A stretch of DNA of 30,061 nt from JBHHYS01 sp046757645 (GTDB lineage Bacteria; Acidobacteriota; Terriglobia; Acidiferrales; 2-02-FULL-67-57). The notes beneath the pieces are model-generated. The model made no database searches and had not been told where the DNA came from. It saw only the letters and a program-made list of their open reading frames with translations. Where the stretch lies: positions 1 through 30,061 of the forward strand of contig JBHHYS010000028.1 of the NCBI GenBank assembly GCA_046757645.1, written 5' to 3'. A program made the translations under genes and the position numbers. Below, piece after piece: positions 1-7,594 of the stretch (positions are counted from its first letter, which is position 1; every line of letters begins with the position of its first letter).

Positions 1-223
1 TCCCTGCCCGGGCCTCCGACTTGAACTGCCCGAGCCGCGAGTAGACCTTCTGCTCGGCCTTCTCCCGGATGGCACAGGTGTTGAGCAAGACCAAGTCGGC
101 TTGCTCGGAGGAGGCAGCCGGGCGGTAGCCGCGCGCTTGAAGCTGGCCGGCGACCTTTTCGGAATCGTGGACATTCATCTGGCAGCCGAATGTCTCGATG
201 TAAAACGTCTGCGGTTTCTCCAT
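1..223 (-). CDS. miaB: tRNA-2-methylthio-N6-dimethylallyladenosine synthase MiaB, N-terminal part (3' end outside window)
   Basis: Translation from the ATG at 223-221 begins MEKPQTFYIETFGCQMNVHD, the typical opening of MiaB, with the first conserved cysteine at residue 14 and the second at residue 50 (NTCAIREKAEQKV). These belong to the N-terminal methylthiotransferase domain that binds one of the two iron-sulfur clusters; the radical-SAM and TRAM domains lie outside the window. MiaB methylthiolates i6A37 in tRNAs that read codons starting with U. About 74 codons are visible. No strong Shine-Dalgarno is seen. The gene is divergent from tolQ, with 168 bases between the two starts. Confidence 0.93.
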   Translation of the reverse strand, partial: MEKPQTFYIETFGCQMNVHDSEKVAGQLQARGYRPAASSEQADLVLLNTCAIREKAEQKVYSRLGQFKSEARAG

Positions 224-325
224 CCCAGCACCAGTCGAAGGGGAGTCTAGCACAGGCACGCGGCGCTCACAAGACACCCCGGCCACGGGTAGACCTCTCT
301 CTGCTTGGATGCTCGGCCGCTGAAA

Positions 326-354
326 TTGACTGCCCCGCAGGCTTGTGCTACCGT
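326..354 (+). promoter_or_regulatory. Candidate sigma70-type promoter of the tol-pal operon
   Basis: TTGACT at 326-331 (5 of 6 consensus bases) is followed after 17 bases by TACCGT at 349-354 (3 of 6). A start site near 361 would give a leader of about 30 bases before the tolQ ATG at 392. Position and -35 box fit; the -10 box is weak, so this is a suggestion only. Confidence 0.4.
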
Positions 355-391
355 GGCGAGCGGGCGCCGGAAACGTTCCGAACGGAGTCGA

Positions 392-1087
392 ATGGGAGCT
401 GTAGCTTTCTGGGTTCTGCAGGGCGAGCTGGGCCGCTTGCTGGCGCAGACGGGGTGGGTGGCCCGCATCATTCTCCTCATCCTGCTGGTATTTTCGGTGG
501 TCTCCTGGGCGGTCATCTACCGCAAGTACACCACCTTCAAGCGAGCGCGCACCCACACGGAAAAATTCCTGCAAGCCTTCCGGGAGAGCCCGCGCCTGCC
601 TGAGCCTCACGCCCTGGCGACCGCCTTTCCCGCCAGTCCCCTGGTGCAACTCTATCGGGCGGGACTCAGGGAGTTGGAGAGGGAGACGGGCTCGGCGGCG
701 AACAATCCCCGCAACCGGGCGCTCAAGGACAGCACCGCCATCGGAGTGGCGCTGCAGGTCAGCTCGTCCGGGGAAATCGCTCACCTCGAGCACCGGATGA
801 GTTTCCTGGCCACCACCGGCGCGGTCACCCCGTTCATCGGCCTGTTCGGCACGGTGTGGGGAATCATTGACGCGTTTGTGGGCTTGGGCGAGGCGGGCGC
901 CACCACGTTGCGCGCGGTGGCACCCGGGATTGCCGAGGCGCTCATCGCCACGGCCGCGGGTTTGTTTGCTGCCATCCCCGCGGTGATTGCCTACAACCAC
1001 TTTCTTCACCAGATTCGCAACTTTGCCACCCGCATGGACAACTTCGCCATGGAGTTCCTCGCCCGCGCCGAAAGGCTGTACCCCTAG
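392..1087 (+). CDS. tolQ: Tol-Pal system proton channel subunit TolQ (MotA/TolQ/ExbB family)
   Basis: The product has 231 residues, the usual TolQ length, with three membrane segments: about 24-43, 137-163 (containing TPFIGLFGTVWGI, the family signature) and 182-202. TolQ surrounds TolR in the inner membrane and forms the proton channel that energises the outer-membrane link through TolA and Pal. The start at ATG 392 is chosen because GGAG lies at 384-387 and the protein then begins like other TolQ proteins; an in-frame ATG at 305 would add 29 residues without family character. First gene of tolQ-tolR-TonB/tolA-tolB-pal-cpoB, 15 bases before tolR. ExbB is the alternative name, but tolB and pal downstream decide for TolQ. 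Confidence 0.94.
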   Translation: MGAVAFWVLQGELGRLLAQTGWVARIILLILLVFSVVSWAVIYRKYTTFKRARTHTEKFLQAFRESPRLPEPHALATAFPASPLVQLYRAGLRELERETGSAANNPRNRALKDSTAIGVALQVSSSGEIAHLEHRMSFLATTGAVTPFIGLFGTVWGIIDAFVGLGEAGATTLRAVAPGIAEALIATAAGLFAAIPAVIAYNHFLHQIRNFATRMDNFAMEFLARAERLYP

Positions 1088-1102
1088 TCCGGAGGCTTCG
1101 TC

Positions 1103-1525
1103 ATGATTATCCCCAAGCGTCGAGTCCAGATTGCCAGCTCGCTCGCTGACATCAACATCACCCCTTTTGTGGACGTGGTGCTGGTGCTGCTGATCATTTT
1201 CATGATTACCGCGCCCATCCTGCAGTCGGGGATTGAGGTCGAGCTTCCCAAAACCAAGACGGTGCAGGCGATCACCGAAGAGCGGCTGGTAGTGACCATC
1301 GACCGCCGCCAGCGGCTCTACGTGGGCAATGAGATGGTCAACATCAATGCCCTGGGCGGTTTGCTGCGCGCCCGGAAGCCGCCCCCGCAGCAGTCGGTCT
1401 TCATTCGCTGCGATCAGTCCGTTCCCTTCGGGACTTTTGCCACGGTGATGGACGCCATCCGGCAAGCCGGTGTGGAAAACATCAGCGTGGTGACAGAACC
1501 GCTGCGCGAGCGCCGCCGTTCCTAG
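1103..1525 (+). CDS. tolR: Tol-Pal system protein TolR (ExbD/TolR family)
   Basis: The 140-residue product has a short cytoplasmic start, one membrane helix at about 21-38 and a periplasmic domain. The sequence INITPFVDVVLVLLIIFM contains the conserved Asp (D24) that carries protons through the TolQ-TolR channel. The periplasmic part (about 45-135) is the ExbD/TolR fold that contacts peptidoglycan in known TolR proteins. The ATG at 1103 is preceded by GGAGG at 1091-1095 at ideal distance. It lies between tolQ and the TonB/TolA-like gene, with gaps of 15 and 14 bases, so it is in the same transcript. Confidence 0.94.
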   Translation: MIIPKRRVQIASSLADINITPFVDVVLVLLIIFMITAPILQSGIEVELPKTKTVQAITEERLVVTIDRRQRLYVGNEMVNINALGGLLRARKPPPQQSVFIRCDQSVPFGTFATVMDAIRQAGVENISVVTEPLRERRRS

Positions 1526-1539
1526 CCTGGGCCCTGGCT

Positions 1540-2310
1540 ATGCGCACTGCCACCAACGCCGGAGGAGACCTGGGACGGCCGCTGCTGGTATCCGGGGTCG
1601 CCCACGGGCTCTTGCTGGTGCTGCTGCTCATCGCCCTTCCCCAACGTCCCCGGGGCGAACCCTGGGGCGGGCCAGCGGGCGGAGCGATTCAAGTCTCAGT
1701 AGTGCGCAGCTTGCCCGGAGTACCCCTGCCCCGTCCGCCTGTGGTCACCCAGCGCCGCGGGGCGAGTGAATCTCCCGGCCTCCATCCGATCCCCCCGCGA
1801 CCCGTGCGGCCGGTCGAGCGGGCCACCCAACTCCCCCGCTTTGGCGAAAAACCCCGGCGGCAACCCGCCCGGCCCCCCCGGCGAGAAGAACCCCCGGCGG
1901 CGCTTCCCCCCGGTGCCATTCCCTCCGGCGAGGCCGGTCCCGCTCCCCTGCCCTATACGCCGTTTCAGATGGGAGCGGCCCAGGGGGGGATGACGTTCGG
2001 CGCCGGCGGAAGTTTCGGCACCCGCTACCCCTGGTATGTGGAAAGCGTGCGCCGGCGCATCAGCAGCAACTGGCTGCTCTCTACGATTGATCCCTACGTG
2101 CAGTGGGCTCCCCGCGCCGTGATTAGCTTTGAAATTCTGCGGGATGGGACGGTGCTCAACATTCAGATGCTGCGCTCGAGCGGGGTGGCCTCAGTCGATC
2201 GCTCCGCCATCCGCGCCATCCGCGAGTCCTCGCCCCTGGAGCGCCTGCCGTCCGACTACGCAGGCAGGAAGGTTCTGGTGGAGTTCTGGTTCGACTTTCG
2301 CCGCCCGTAA
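1540..2310 (+). CDS. TonB/TolA-like energy transducer of the Tol system
   Basis: The 256-residue protein has one N-terminal membrane anchor (about 15-34), a proline- and arginine-rich linker (about 35-150) and a C-terminal TonB/TolA-type domain (about 160-256; YVESVRRRISSNW, then ISFEILRDGTVLNIQ). The anchor carries Ser18 and His22 in an S-x-x-x-H arrangement, known from TolA and TonB as the contact with the TolQ/ExbB channel. By position it should be the TolA of this operon, passing force from TolQR to TolB/Pal. It differs from enterobacterial TolA in lacking the long helical stalk; the linker is TonB-like. No good Shine-Dalgarno precedes ATG 1540, so the start is less certain. Symbol left empty because tolA and tonB are both defensible. 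Confidence 0.85.
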   Translation: MRTATNAGGDLGRPLLVSGVAHGLLLVLLLIALPQRPRGEPWGGPAGGAIQVSVVRSLPGVPLPRPPVVTQRRGASESPGLHPIPPRPVRPVERATQLPRFGEKPRRQPARPPRREEPPAALPPGAIPSGEAGPAPLPYTPFQMGAAQGGMTFGAGGSFGTRYPWYVESVRRRISSNWLLSTIDPYVQWAPRAVISFEILRDGTVLNIQMLRSSGVASVDRSAIRAIRESSPLERLPSDYAGRKVLVEFWFDFRRP

Positions 2311-2357
2311 AGAGTTTGGAGGCGACCCCGGCTGGGGGCCGACATCAAAGACAAGGG

Positions 2358-3701
2358 ATGACGTTCCGCTTCGTGCTCGTGGGGCTACTGCTGAGCCTGC
2401 TCGGCCTGCTGCCCCTCCAGCTCCGCCCGCAGGAAGATTGGTTCCGCACCGGCACCGGCCTGGGGGTGGAAAAGGTTCGCCTGGCGGTGCCCCGCTTTGC
2501 CGCCGAGAGCCGGGAGGTGGAACGGGTGGCAGGGGTTTTCTATTCCGTGCTCAGAAATGACCTGGATGTCAGCGGGATCATTGAGCTGGTCAGCCCCAGC
2601 TTCCATCCGCTTGAAGTTCCCACCCGGCCGGCGGAGCTGCGGCACGCAGCCTGGGCGGCGGCCCCTACGAATGCCGCCATGGTGGCTTACGGGAACCTCC
2701 GCTTCGCGGGGGGCGAGCTGCTGATTGACGCCTGGCTGTCGGACGTGCGCAATCCGCGGGCGCCGGCGGTGATCGCCAAACGCTACCGCGGCGATCTGAC
2801 GGAGGATCAAGCCCGGCAACTCGCCCACGAGTTCGCCGATGAGATTGTCGCGCGTATGAGCGGGGGGGTGCCGGGCATCGCCCGGACCCAGATTGCTTTT
2901 GTCAGCAGCCGCACCGGGAGCAAGGAAATCTGGGTGATGGACTACGACGGCTACAACCAGCGCCAAGTGAGCCGCTGCGGCTTCATCTGTCTGACGCCCC
3001 GCTGGTCACCGGACAGCAGCCGCTTGGCCTACACCGCTTACGAGCGCACCGCCGCCAGTCGCGAAGTGCCGCGCACTTCAATTCACGTCTATTCGCTGGT
3101 GATGAATCGTCGCGTGGCTTTTCCCCGCCTGGCCGGCACCACCACTACGCCTGCCTGGTCGGCCGATGGCCAACAAATGGCGCTTTCCTCGAGCCGCAGC
3201 GGCGACCAGGAGATTTATGTGGCGGCCAGCGACGGCAGCCGCTTGCGCCGGCTCACCTACTCGCGGGGAGTGGACATCTCCCCGGCGTGGAACCCGCGCA
3301 CCGGCGAGCAGATTGCCTTCGTGTCGGACCGGGGCGGCTGGCCGCAAATCTATCTGATGGATGCGGACGGCGCGAATGTGGAGCGGCTGACGAATGGAGA
3401 AGGCTACGCGGTTTCGCCGGCGTGGTCGCCCAACGGTCAACTGCTGGCCTTTGCCTGGCAGCGGGATGAGGGGAACTTCGACATCTACGTGATGGACGTG
3501 GCCACCCGCCAAGTGGTCCAGCTAACCCGGGGGAGCGGTCGCAACGAGCAGCCCAGTTGGTCGCCCGACGGCCGCCACATCGTCTTCCAGTCCAACCGCA
3601 GCGGCCGGAACCAAATTTGGATGATCCTAGCCGACGGCACCGGCCTGCGCCAACTGACCTACGAGGGCTCCAACACCGCGCCCCACTGGTCCTGGCGCTG
3701 A
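2358..3701 (+). CDS. tolB: Tol-Pal system periplasmic beta-propeller protein TolB
   Basis: The 447-residue product starts with a hydrophobic signal peptide (MTFRFVLVGLLLSLLGLL), then the TolB N-terminal domain (about 25-165) and a six-bladed propeller built from PD40 repeats, visible as recurring SPDSSRLAY, WSADGQQMAL, WSPNGQLLAF and WSPDGRHIVF segments. TolB binds Pal and TolA in the periplasm and controls the link between outer membrane and peptidoglycan. The ATG at 2358 is preferred because it places the signal peptide at the N-terminus. An in-frame TTG at 2316 would add 14 residues in front of it, and the GGAGG at 2318-2322 is too far from 2358 to decide, so the start is somewhat open. 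Confidence 0.94.
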   Translation: MTFRFVLVGLLLSLLGLLPLQLRPQEDWFRTGTGLGVEKVRLAVPRFAAESREVERVAGVFYSVLRNDLDVSGIIELVSPSFHPLEVPTRPAELRHAAWAAAPTNAAMVAYGNLRFAGGELLIDAWLSDVRNPRAPAVIAKRYRGDLTEDQARQLAHEFADEIVARMSGGVPGIARTQIAFVSSRTGSKEIWVMDYDGYNQRQVSRCGFICLTPRWSPDSSRLAYTAYERTAASREVPRTSIHVYSLVMNRRVAFPRLAGTTTTPAWSADGQQMALSSSRSGDQEIYVAASDGSRLRRLTYSRGVDISPAWNPRTGEQIAFVSDRGGWPQIYLMDADGANVERLTNGEGYAVSPAWSPNGQLLAFAWQRDEGNFDIYVMDVATRQVVQLTRGSGRNEQPSWSPDGRHIVFQSNRSGRNQIWMILADGTGLRQLTYEGSNTAPHWSWR

Positions 3702-3718
3702 TAAGCGCGGATTTGGGC

Positions 3719-3746
3719 TTGCGCCCGCAGAGGGCAGTAGTATGAT
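3719..3746 (+). promoter_or_regulatory. Candidate internal promoter before pal
   Basis: In the 95-base gap between tolB and pal, TTGCGC (3719-3724) and TATGAT (3741-3746, 5 of 6 consensus bases) are 16 bases apart. Transcription would start near 3752, about 45 bases before the pal ATG. A separate promoter would let the abundant lipoprotein Pal be made at a higher level than the channel proteins, as in other tol-pal clusters. Sequence match only. Confidence 0.42.
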
Positions 3747-3796
3747 GAGTGCCATTTGTGCGAGGTTTGGAAGGCAAAATGAGCGGAGGTGAGCGA

Positions 3797-4540
3797 ATGG
3801 ACGTGCGTCGTGGGATGCGCTGGTGCGGAGTGATGATTTTGTTGACTGTGGTGGTAGTGGGCGGCTGCCGAAAGAAACCCATCACAGCGCCGCCCCCAAT
3901 GTCGCCCCCGCCGGCACCCGCCGCTCCCACCGCTACACTGCGCGCCGTGCCCAGCGTGATCGAGCGCGGGCAGTCGAGCGGGCTCTCCTGGAACTCGACG
4001 AACGCCACCGAGCTGCGCTTGGAACCGGGCCTTGGCTCGGTGGGGCCCCAGGGTTCGGCCAGCGTGGAGCCCAGCCGCTCCACCACCTATACCCTGGTGG
4101 CTACCGGCCCGGGCGGCACCGCGGAAGCCAGCGCCCGCGTCACCGTCAACCAGCCCCCGCCGCCTCCCGCCCCGGTAACCCGCCTACCGCTGGGGGAAGC
4201 CTTTGCCCGGCAGGTGCGCGACGCCTTCTTCGATTTTGACAAGGCGGACATTCGCCCGGATGCGCGGGTGGCGCTGGCGCAAACGGCCGAGTTTTTGCGC
4301 CAGTACCCGGAGGCAAATGTGCTGCTCGAAGGCCACTGCGACGAGCGCGGCACCACGGAATACAATCTGGGCCTGGGCGACCGCCGCGCCAACACCGCCA
4401 AAGAGTTTTTGGTGTCGCTCGGGATTGCCGCCGAACGGCTGCAGACAATCAGCTACGGGAAGGAGCGGCCATTCTGCTTCGAGTCGAATGAAGAATGCTG
4501 GCAATTGAACCGGCGGACTCATTTCGTGTTGTTACCGTAA
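3797..4540 (+). CDS. pal: Peptidoglycan-associated lipoprotein Pal with an extra Ig-like domain
   Basis: The 247-residue lipoprotein has a signal peptide ending in the lipobox VGGC (acylated Cys24), a Pro/Ala-rich spacer (31-45), an Ig-like segment (about 46-118, with GQSSGLSWNSTNATEL and TTYTLVATGPGG), a second Pro-rich spacer and an OmpA-like domain (about 140-245). The latter carries the peptidoglycan-binding stretch GHCDERGTTEYNLGLGDRRA, with Asp182 and Arg197. Pal anchors the outer membrane to peptidoglycan and binds TolB. The ATG at 3797 is chosen because GGAGGTGA at 3785-3792 lies at ideal distance; start codons at 3749 (GTG) and 3779 (ATG) lack this. The Ig-like part makes it longer than enterobacterial Pal (about 173 residues). 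Confidence 0.94.
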   Translation: MDVRRGMRWCGVMILLTVVVVGGCRKKPITAPPPMSPPPAPAAPTATLRAVPSVIERGQSSGLSWNSTNATELRLEPGLGSVGPQGSASVEPSRSTTYTLVATGPGGTAEASARVTVNQPPPPPAPVTRLPLGEAFARQVRDAFFDFDKADIRPDARVALAQTAEFLRQYPEANVLLEGHCDERGTTEYNLGLGDRRANTAKEFLVSLGIAAERLQTISYGKERPFCFESNEECWQLNRRTHFVLLP

Positions 4541-4578
4541 GTCCGCGGAGGTCGGGAGGGCTCAGGAGATAGGAACCG

Positions 4579-5451
4579 ATGAGGAAAGTGGCAGTTTCGC
4601 TGGTGGTGATGGGAGCGGCCCTGGCCCTGCTCGGGCCGCTGCCGGCGGGCGGGGTCGCCAAGGAGATCATCCAGTTGCAGCGCGACGTCGCGCTGCTGCA
4701 ACAACAGGTGCGCGATTTGCAGCGCAGTCTGGACGAGAAGAACGCGGTCCTGAAAACCCTGGTGGAGCAGAGCTTGGATGCGGTCAACCGCATGCAACTT
4801 GCGGTCAAGGGGTTGGAAAAATCGGTGCGAGAAGCGCAGGCCACAACCAACACGCAGGTGAAGTCGCTGGGCACACAAGTGCAAGGGCTGCGGGATGGAG
4901 TGGATGAACTCAGAGCCCGCCTGGGGCAGGTCTCGCAGCAACTGGCCGAGACCCAGAGCGTGCTGCGCAGCTTGGACGCTCGGGTAGCGGCGCGCCCCCG
5001 CGGCGTGCCTCCTGAAGGGGAGGCTCCCGGGTCGGCTCCGGTGCCGACGAACGCGGCGCCGCCCGCGGCCGACGTCCTCTACGCCACCGCGCTGCGCGAC
5101 TTCACCAGCGGCCAATACCAGCTGGCCCGGAAGGAGTTCGCCGACTACCTGAAGCACTACGGTCGCACGCCCCTCGCCGGGAACGCGCAGTTCTACATCG
5201 GCGAAACCTACTACCGTCAGGCGGACTACCGGCGCGCCATTGCGGAGTACGATAGGGTGCTCGACAACCATCCCAATAGTCACAAAACGGCCGCCGCTTA
5301 TCTGAAGAAGGGCTACGCTCTGCTGGAACTCGAGGAGCGCGACGCCGGCCTGCGGGCGTTGCGCACCGTGATGCAGAAGTTCGCCCGCTCGGAGGAAGCC
5401 CGCATGGCGCGGGCGCGGCTAAAGCGCCTGGGAGAGACGGTTCCTCGCTAG
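4579..5451 (+). CDS. cpoB: Tol-Pal associated coiled-coil/TPR protein CpoB (YbgF)
   Basis: The 290-residue exported protein has a signal peptide (about 1-26), a long Gln/Leu-rich coiled coil (about 28-140; IIQLQRDVALLQQQVRDLQ), a Pro/Ala-rich hinge (about 142-165) and tetratricopeptide repeats to the C-terminus, beginning LYATALRDFTSGQYQLARKE. This is the CpoB/YbgF layout. CpoB binds TolA in the periplasm and coordinates outer-membrane constriction with peptidoglycan synthesis in E. coli. The ATG at 4579 follows AGGAG at 4564-4568 and AGGA at 4571-4574. It is 38 bases behind pal, its usual place at the end of tol-pal operons. Confidence 0.92.
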   Translation: MRKVAVSLVVMGAALALLGPLPAGGVAKEIIQLQRDVALLQQQVRDLQRSLDEKNAVLKTLVEQSLDAVNRMQLAVKGLEKSVREAQATTNTQVKSLGTQVQGLRDGVDELRARLGQVSQQLAETQSVLRSLDARVAARPRGVPPEGEAPGSAPVPTNAAPPAADVLYATALRDFTSGQYQLARKEFADYLKHYGRTPLAGNAQFYIGETYYRQADYRRAIAEYDRVLDNHPNSHKTAAAYLKKGYALLELEERDAGLRALRTVMQKFARSEEARMARARLKRLGETVPR

Positions 5452-5486
5452 GCCAGGCGGAGCTCTCCCCGAAAGGAGGGGGGCCT

Positions 5487-5897
5487 GTGGTCAACAAGGT
5501 CATCCTCATCGGTCGTTTGGGCCGGGACCCGGAGATGCGCTACACGCCAGGGGGTGACCCCGTGTGCAACTTCTCCCTGGCCACGGACTATGTCTACCGC
5601 GACCGCAGCGGGGAAATGCAGCGACGCACCGAGTGGCACCGGATTGTCGCCTGGCGAAAGCTAGCTGAACAGTGCTCGCAGTTGCTGAGCAAGGGCAAGC
5701 TGGCCTACGTCGAGGGTCGTCTGCAAACCCGGGAGTGGGACGACCGCGACGGCAACAAACGCCGCACCACCGAAATCGTCATCGCTCACATGCGTGTCCT
5801 CACCCCCAAGGGCGAGCCCGCCCTGGGGATCGAAGAGGCTCCCGAACCCCCGGAAGAGACCGCCCCCGACATCACCGACAAGGACGTTCCCTTCTAG
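5487..5897 (+). CDS. ssb: Single-stranded DNA-binding protein SSB
   Basis: The 136-residue product begins VNKVILIGRLGRDPEMRYTP, the classic SSB opening, and carries an OB fold (about 1-107; EWHRIVAWRKLAEQC, KLAYVEGRLQTREW). A short acidic tail ends in DKDVPF, close to the DDIPF tail that recruits replication and repair partners such as RecO, PriA and exonuclease I. It protects single-stranded DNA as a tetramer. The start is GTG at 5487, decided by a strong AAAGGAGG at 5472-5479. The gene is shorter than E. coli SSB (178) because the disordered linker is brief. It follows cpoB by 35 bases and may share its transcript, although it has no functional link to Tol-Pal. Confidence 0.95.
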   Translation: MVNKVILIGRLGRDPEMRYTPGGDPVCNFSLATDYVYRDRSGEMQRRTEWHRIVAWRKLAEQCSQLLSKGKLAYVEGRLQTREWDDRDGNKRRTTEIVIAHMRVLTPKGEPALGIEEAPEPPEETAPDITDKDVPF

Positions 5898-6016
5898 TCG
5901 CCCGGGCCGTCGGCCTCAGGCGTTCCTGCAAACAGAGGTTCCCTGTGGCAATTCGTTTCTAGCCGATTGATGTGGGCTCACCCGCGCCAGAGGGAGGGGG
6001 AGGGCGAAGAGTTCGG

Positions 6017-7594
6017 TTATTCCCACTCGATGGTGCTGGGGGGTTTGGAGCTGATGTCGTACACCACCCGGTTCACCCCGGGCACTTCGTTGACAATACG
6101 TGCCGCCAGCCGCTCCAGCAGCTCGGCGGGCAGCCGGGCCCAGTCGCCCGTCATCCCGTCTTCCGACTCCACGGCACGGACGGCCACCACCTGGCCGTAG
6201 CTGCGCTGATCGCCCATCACCCCCACCGAGCGCACGGGCAGCAGCACGGCAAACGCCTGCCAGAGATGTTCGTAGAATCCGGCTCGACGCACCTCCTGAC
6301 AGACAATCTCGTCGGCGATGCGCAAGGTTTCGAGGCGCTCCGGCGTGACCTCCCCCAAGACTCGCACCGCCAGGCCCGGACCGGGGAAGGGCTGGCGTTG
6401 CAGCACCTCTTCGGGGAGGTGCAGGGCGCGCCCCAGGCGGCGGACTTCGTCCTTGAAGAGCTCGCGGAGCGGCTCGATCAACTGGAACTCCATGTCACCC
6501 GGCAACCCCCCCACATTGTGGTGGGTCTTGATGGTGGCCGAGGGGCCGCGCACGGAAACCGATTCGATTACGTCCGGGTACAAAGTACCTTGTACGAGGT
6601 AGTCCACGGAGCCCAGCTTTTGCGCCTCCTCTTCGAAAACGCGGATGAAGAGGGCACCGATCCGCCGGCGCTTCTCTTCGGGGTCGGTGACGCCCCGCAA
6701 CTGCTCCAGGAAGCGCTGGCTGGCATCCACGCCGACCACCCGGAGCCCCACGCGCTGGCGCAACAACTCGAGTGTGAGCGGGAACTCGTTCCGTCGCAGC
6801 AGGCCGTTGTTGACGAAGACCGATGTCAGGCGCTCCCCGATGGCTCGCTGCACCAGGCTGGCCGCCACCGTGGAGTCCACCCCGCCGCTCAGGGCGCACA
6901 CGGCGCGGCCCGCCGGGCCCACCCGGGTGCGCACTTCGTCAATGGTTTTCTCGATGAAGGCGCGCGGAGTCCAGTCCGCCTGCGCCCGGCAGATGCAGAG
7001 GACGAAGTTGCGCAGCAACTCGCTGCCCCGATCGGTGTGGCGCACCTCAGGATGGAACTGCACAGCGTAAATCTGCCGCTCCGGGTTTTCGAGTGCCGCG
7101 ATCGCGTTGGCGGTGGTCCCCACCGCCCGGAAGCCGGGAGGGAGTTCGACGACGTGGTCGCCGTGGCTGTTCCAGATTTTGAGCTGCGGCGGCAGGCCGG
7201 AGAATAAGCGGGAGTCCTTCTCAACCTTCAGGTTCGCGGGGCCGTATTCGCGGCGGGCGGCCGGCTCGACCTTGCCGCCCAGCTGGTGGGCGATCCACTG
7301 CAACCCGTAGCAAATGCCCAGCACCGGCTTGCCCAGCTCCAGCACTTTCGGGTCACAGACGGGGGCATCGGCGTCGTAGACCGAGGCAGGGCCACCAGAG
7401 AGCACCAGGCCATCGGGCCTCAGAGCCGCCACCTCCTCCGCGGGGGTATGGCAAGGCAGGATGGTAGAGAAAACGTTTTGCTCGCGGATGCGCCGGGCAA
7501 TCAACTGGGTGTACTGCGAGCCGAAGTCAAGCACCACGATGCCGCGGCCGGCAGCCGGTGCGGCATCCGGTGTGGGTTGGGGGAGTACGCTCAT
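6017..7594 (-). CDS. guaA: GMP synthase (glutamine-hydrolysing) GuaA
   Basis: The 525-residue enzyme makes GMP from XMP, ATP and glutamine. It has the class I glutamine amidotransferase domain (about 18-205) with catalytic Cys95 in GICYGLQW, and His181 and Glu183 in FHPEVRHT. It continues with the ATP pyrophosphatase domain, with the P-loop SGGVDST at 236-242, and the C-terminal dimerisation domain ending KPPSTIEWE. The length equals that of E. coli GuaA. Its ATG overlaps the stop codon of the upstream hydroxyacid dehydrogenase gene in an ATGA, so translation is probably coupled. It is the last gene of the nfo-leuS-dehydrogenase-guaA group and is convergent with ssb (119 bases apart). Confidence 0.97.
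   Translation of the reverse strand: MSVLPQPTPDAAPAAGRGIVVLDFGSQYTQLIARRIREQNVFSTILPCHTPAEEVAALRPDGLVLSGGPASVYDADAPVCDPKVLELGKPVLGICYGLQWIAHQLGGKVEPAARREYGPANLKVEKDSRLFSGLPPQLKIWNSHGDHVVELPPGFRAVGTTANAIAALENPERQIYAVQFHPEVRHTDRGSELLRNFVLCICRAQADWTPRAFIEKTIDEVRTRVGPAGRAVCALSGGVDSTVAASLVQRAIGERLTSVFVNNGLLRRNEFPLTLELLRQRVGLRVVGVDASQRFLEQLRGVTDPEEKRRRIGALFIRVFEEEAQKLGSVDYLVQGTLYPDVIESVSVRGPSATIKTHHNVGGLPGDMEFQLIEPLRELFKDEVRRLGRALHLPEEVLQRQPFPGPGLAVRVLGEVTPERLETLRIADEIVCQEVRRAGFYEHLWQAFAVLLPVRSVGVMGDQRSYGQVVAVRAVESEDGMTGDWARLPAELLERLAARIVNEVPGVNRVVYDISSKPPSTIEWE

Noticed and set aside
2316..2357. Earlier TTG start of tolB
   Set aside because: It would put 14 polar residues before the signal peptide; the ATG at 2358 gives a normal exported protein.
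5972..7207. 411-codon open frame on the plus strand across guaA
   Set aside because: Shadow of guaA on the opposite strand, without family features.
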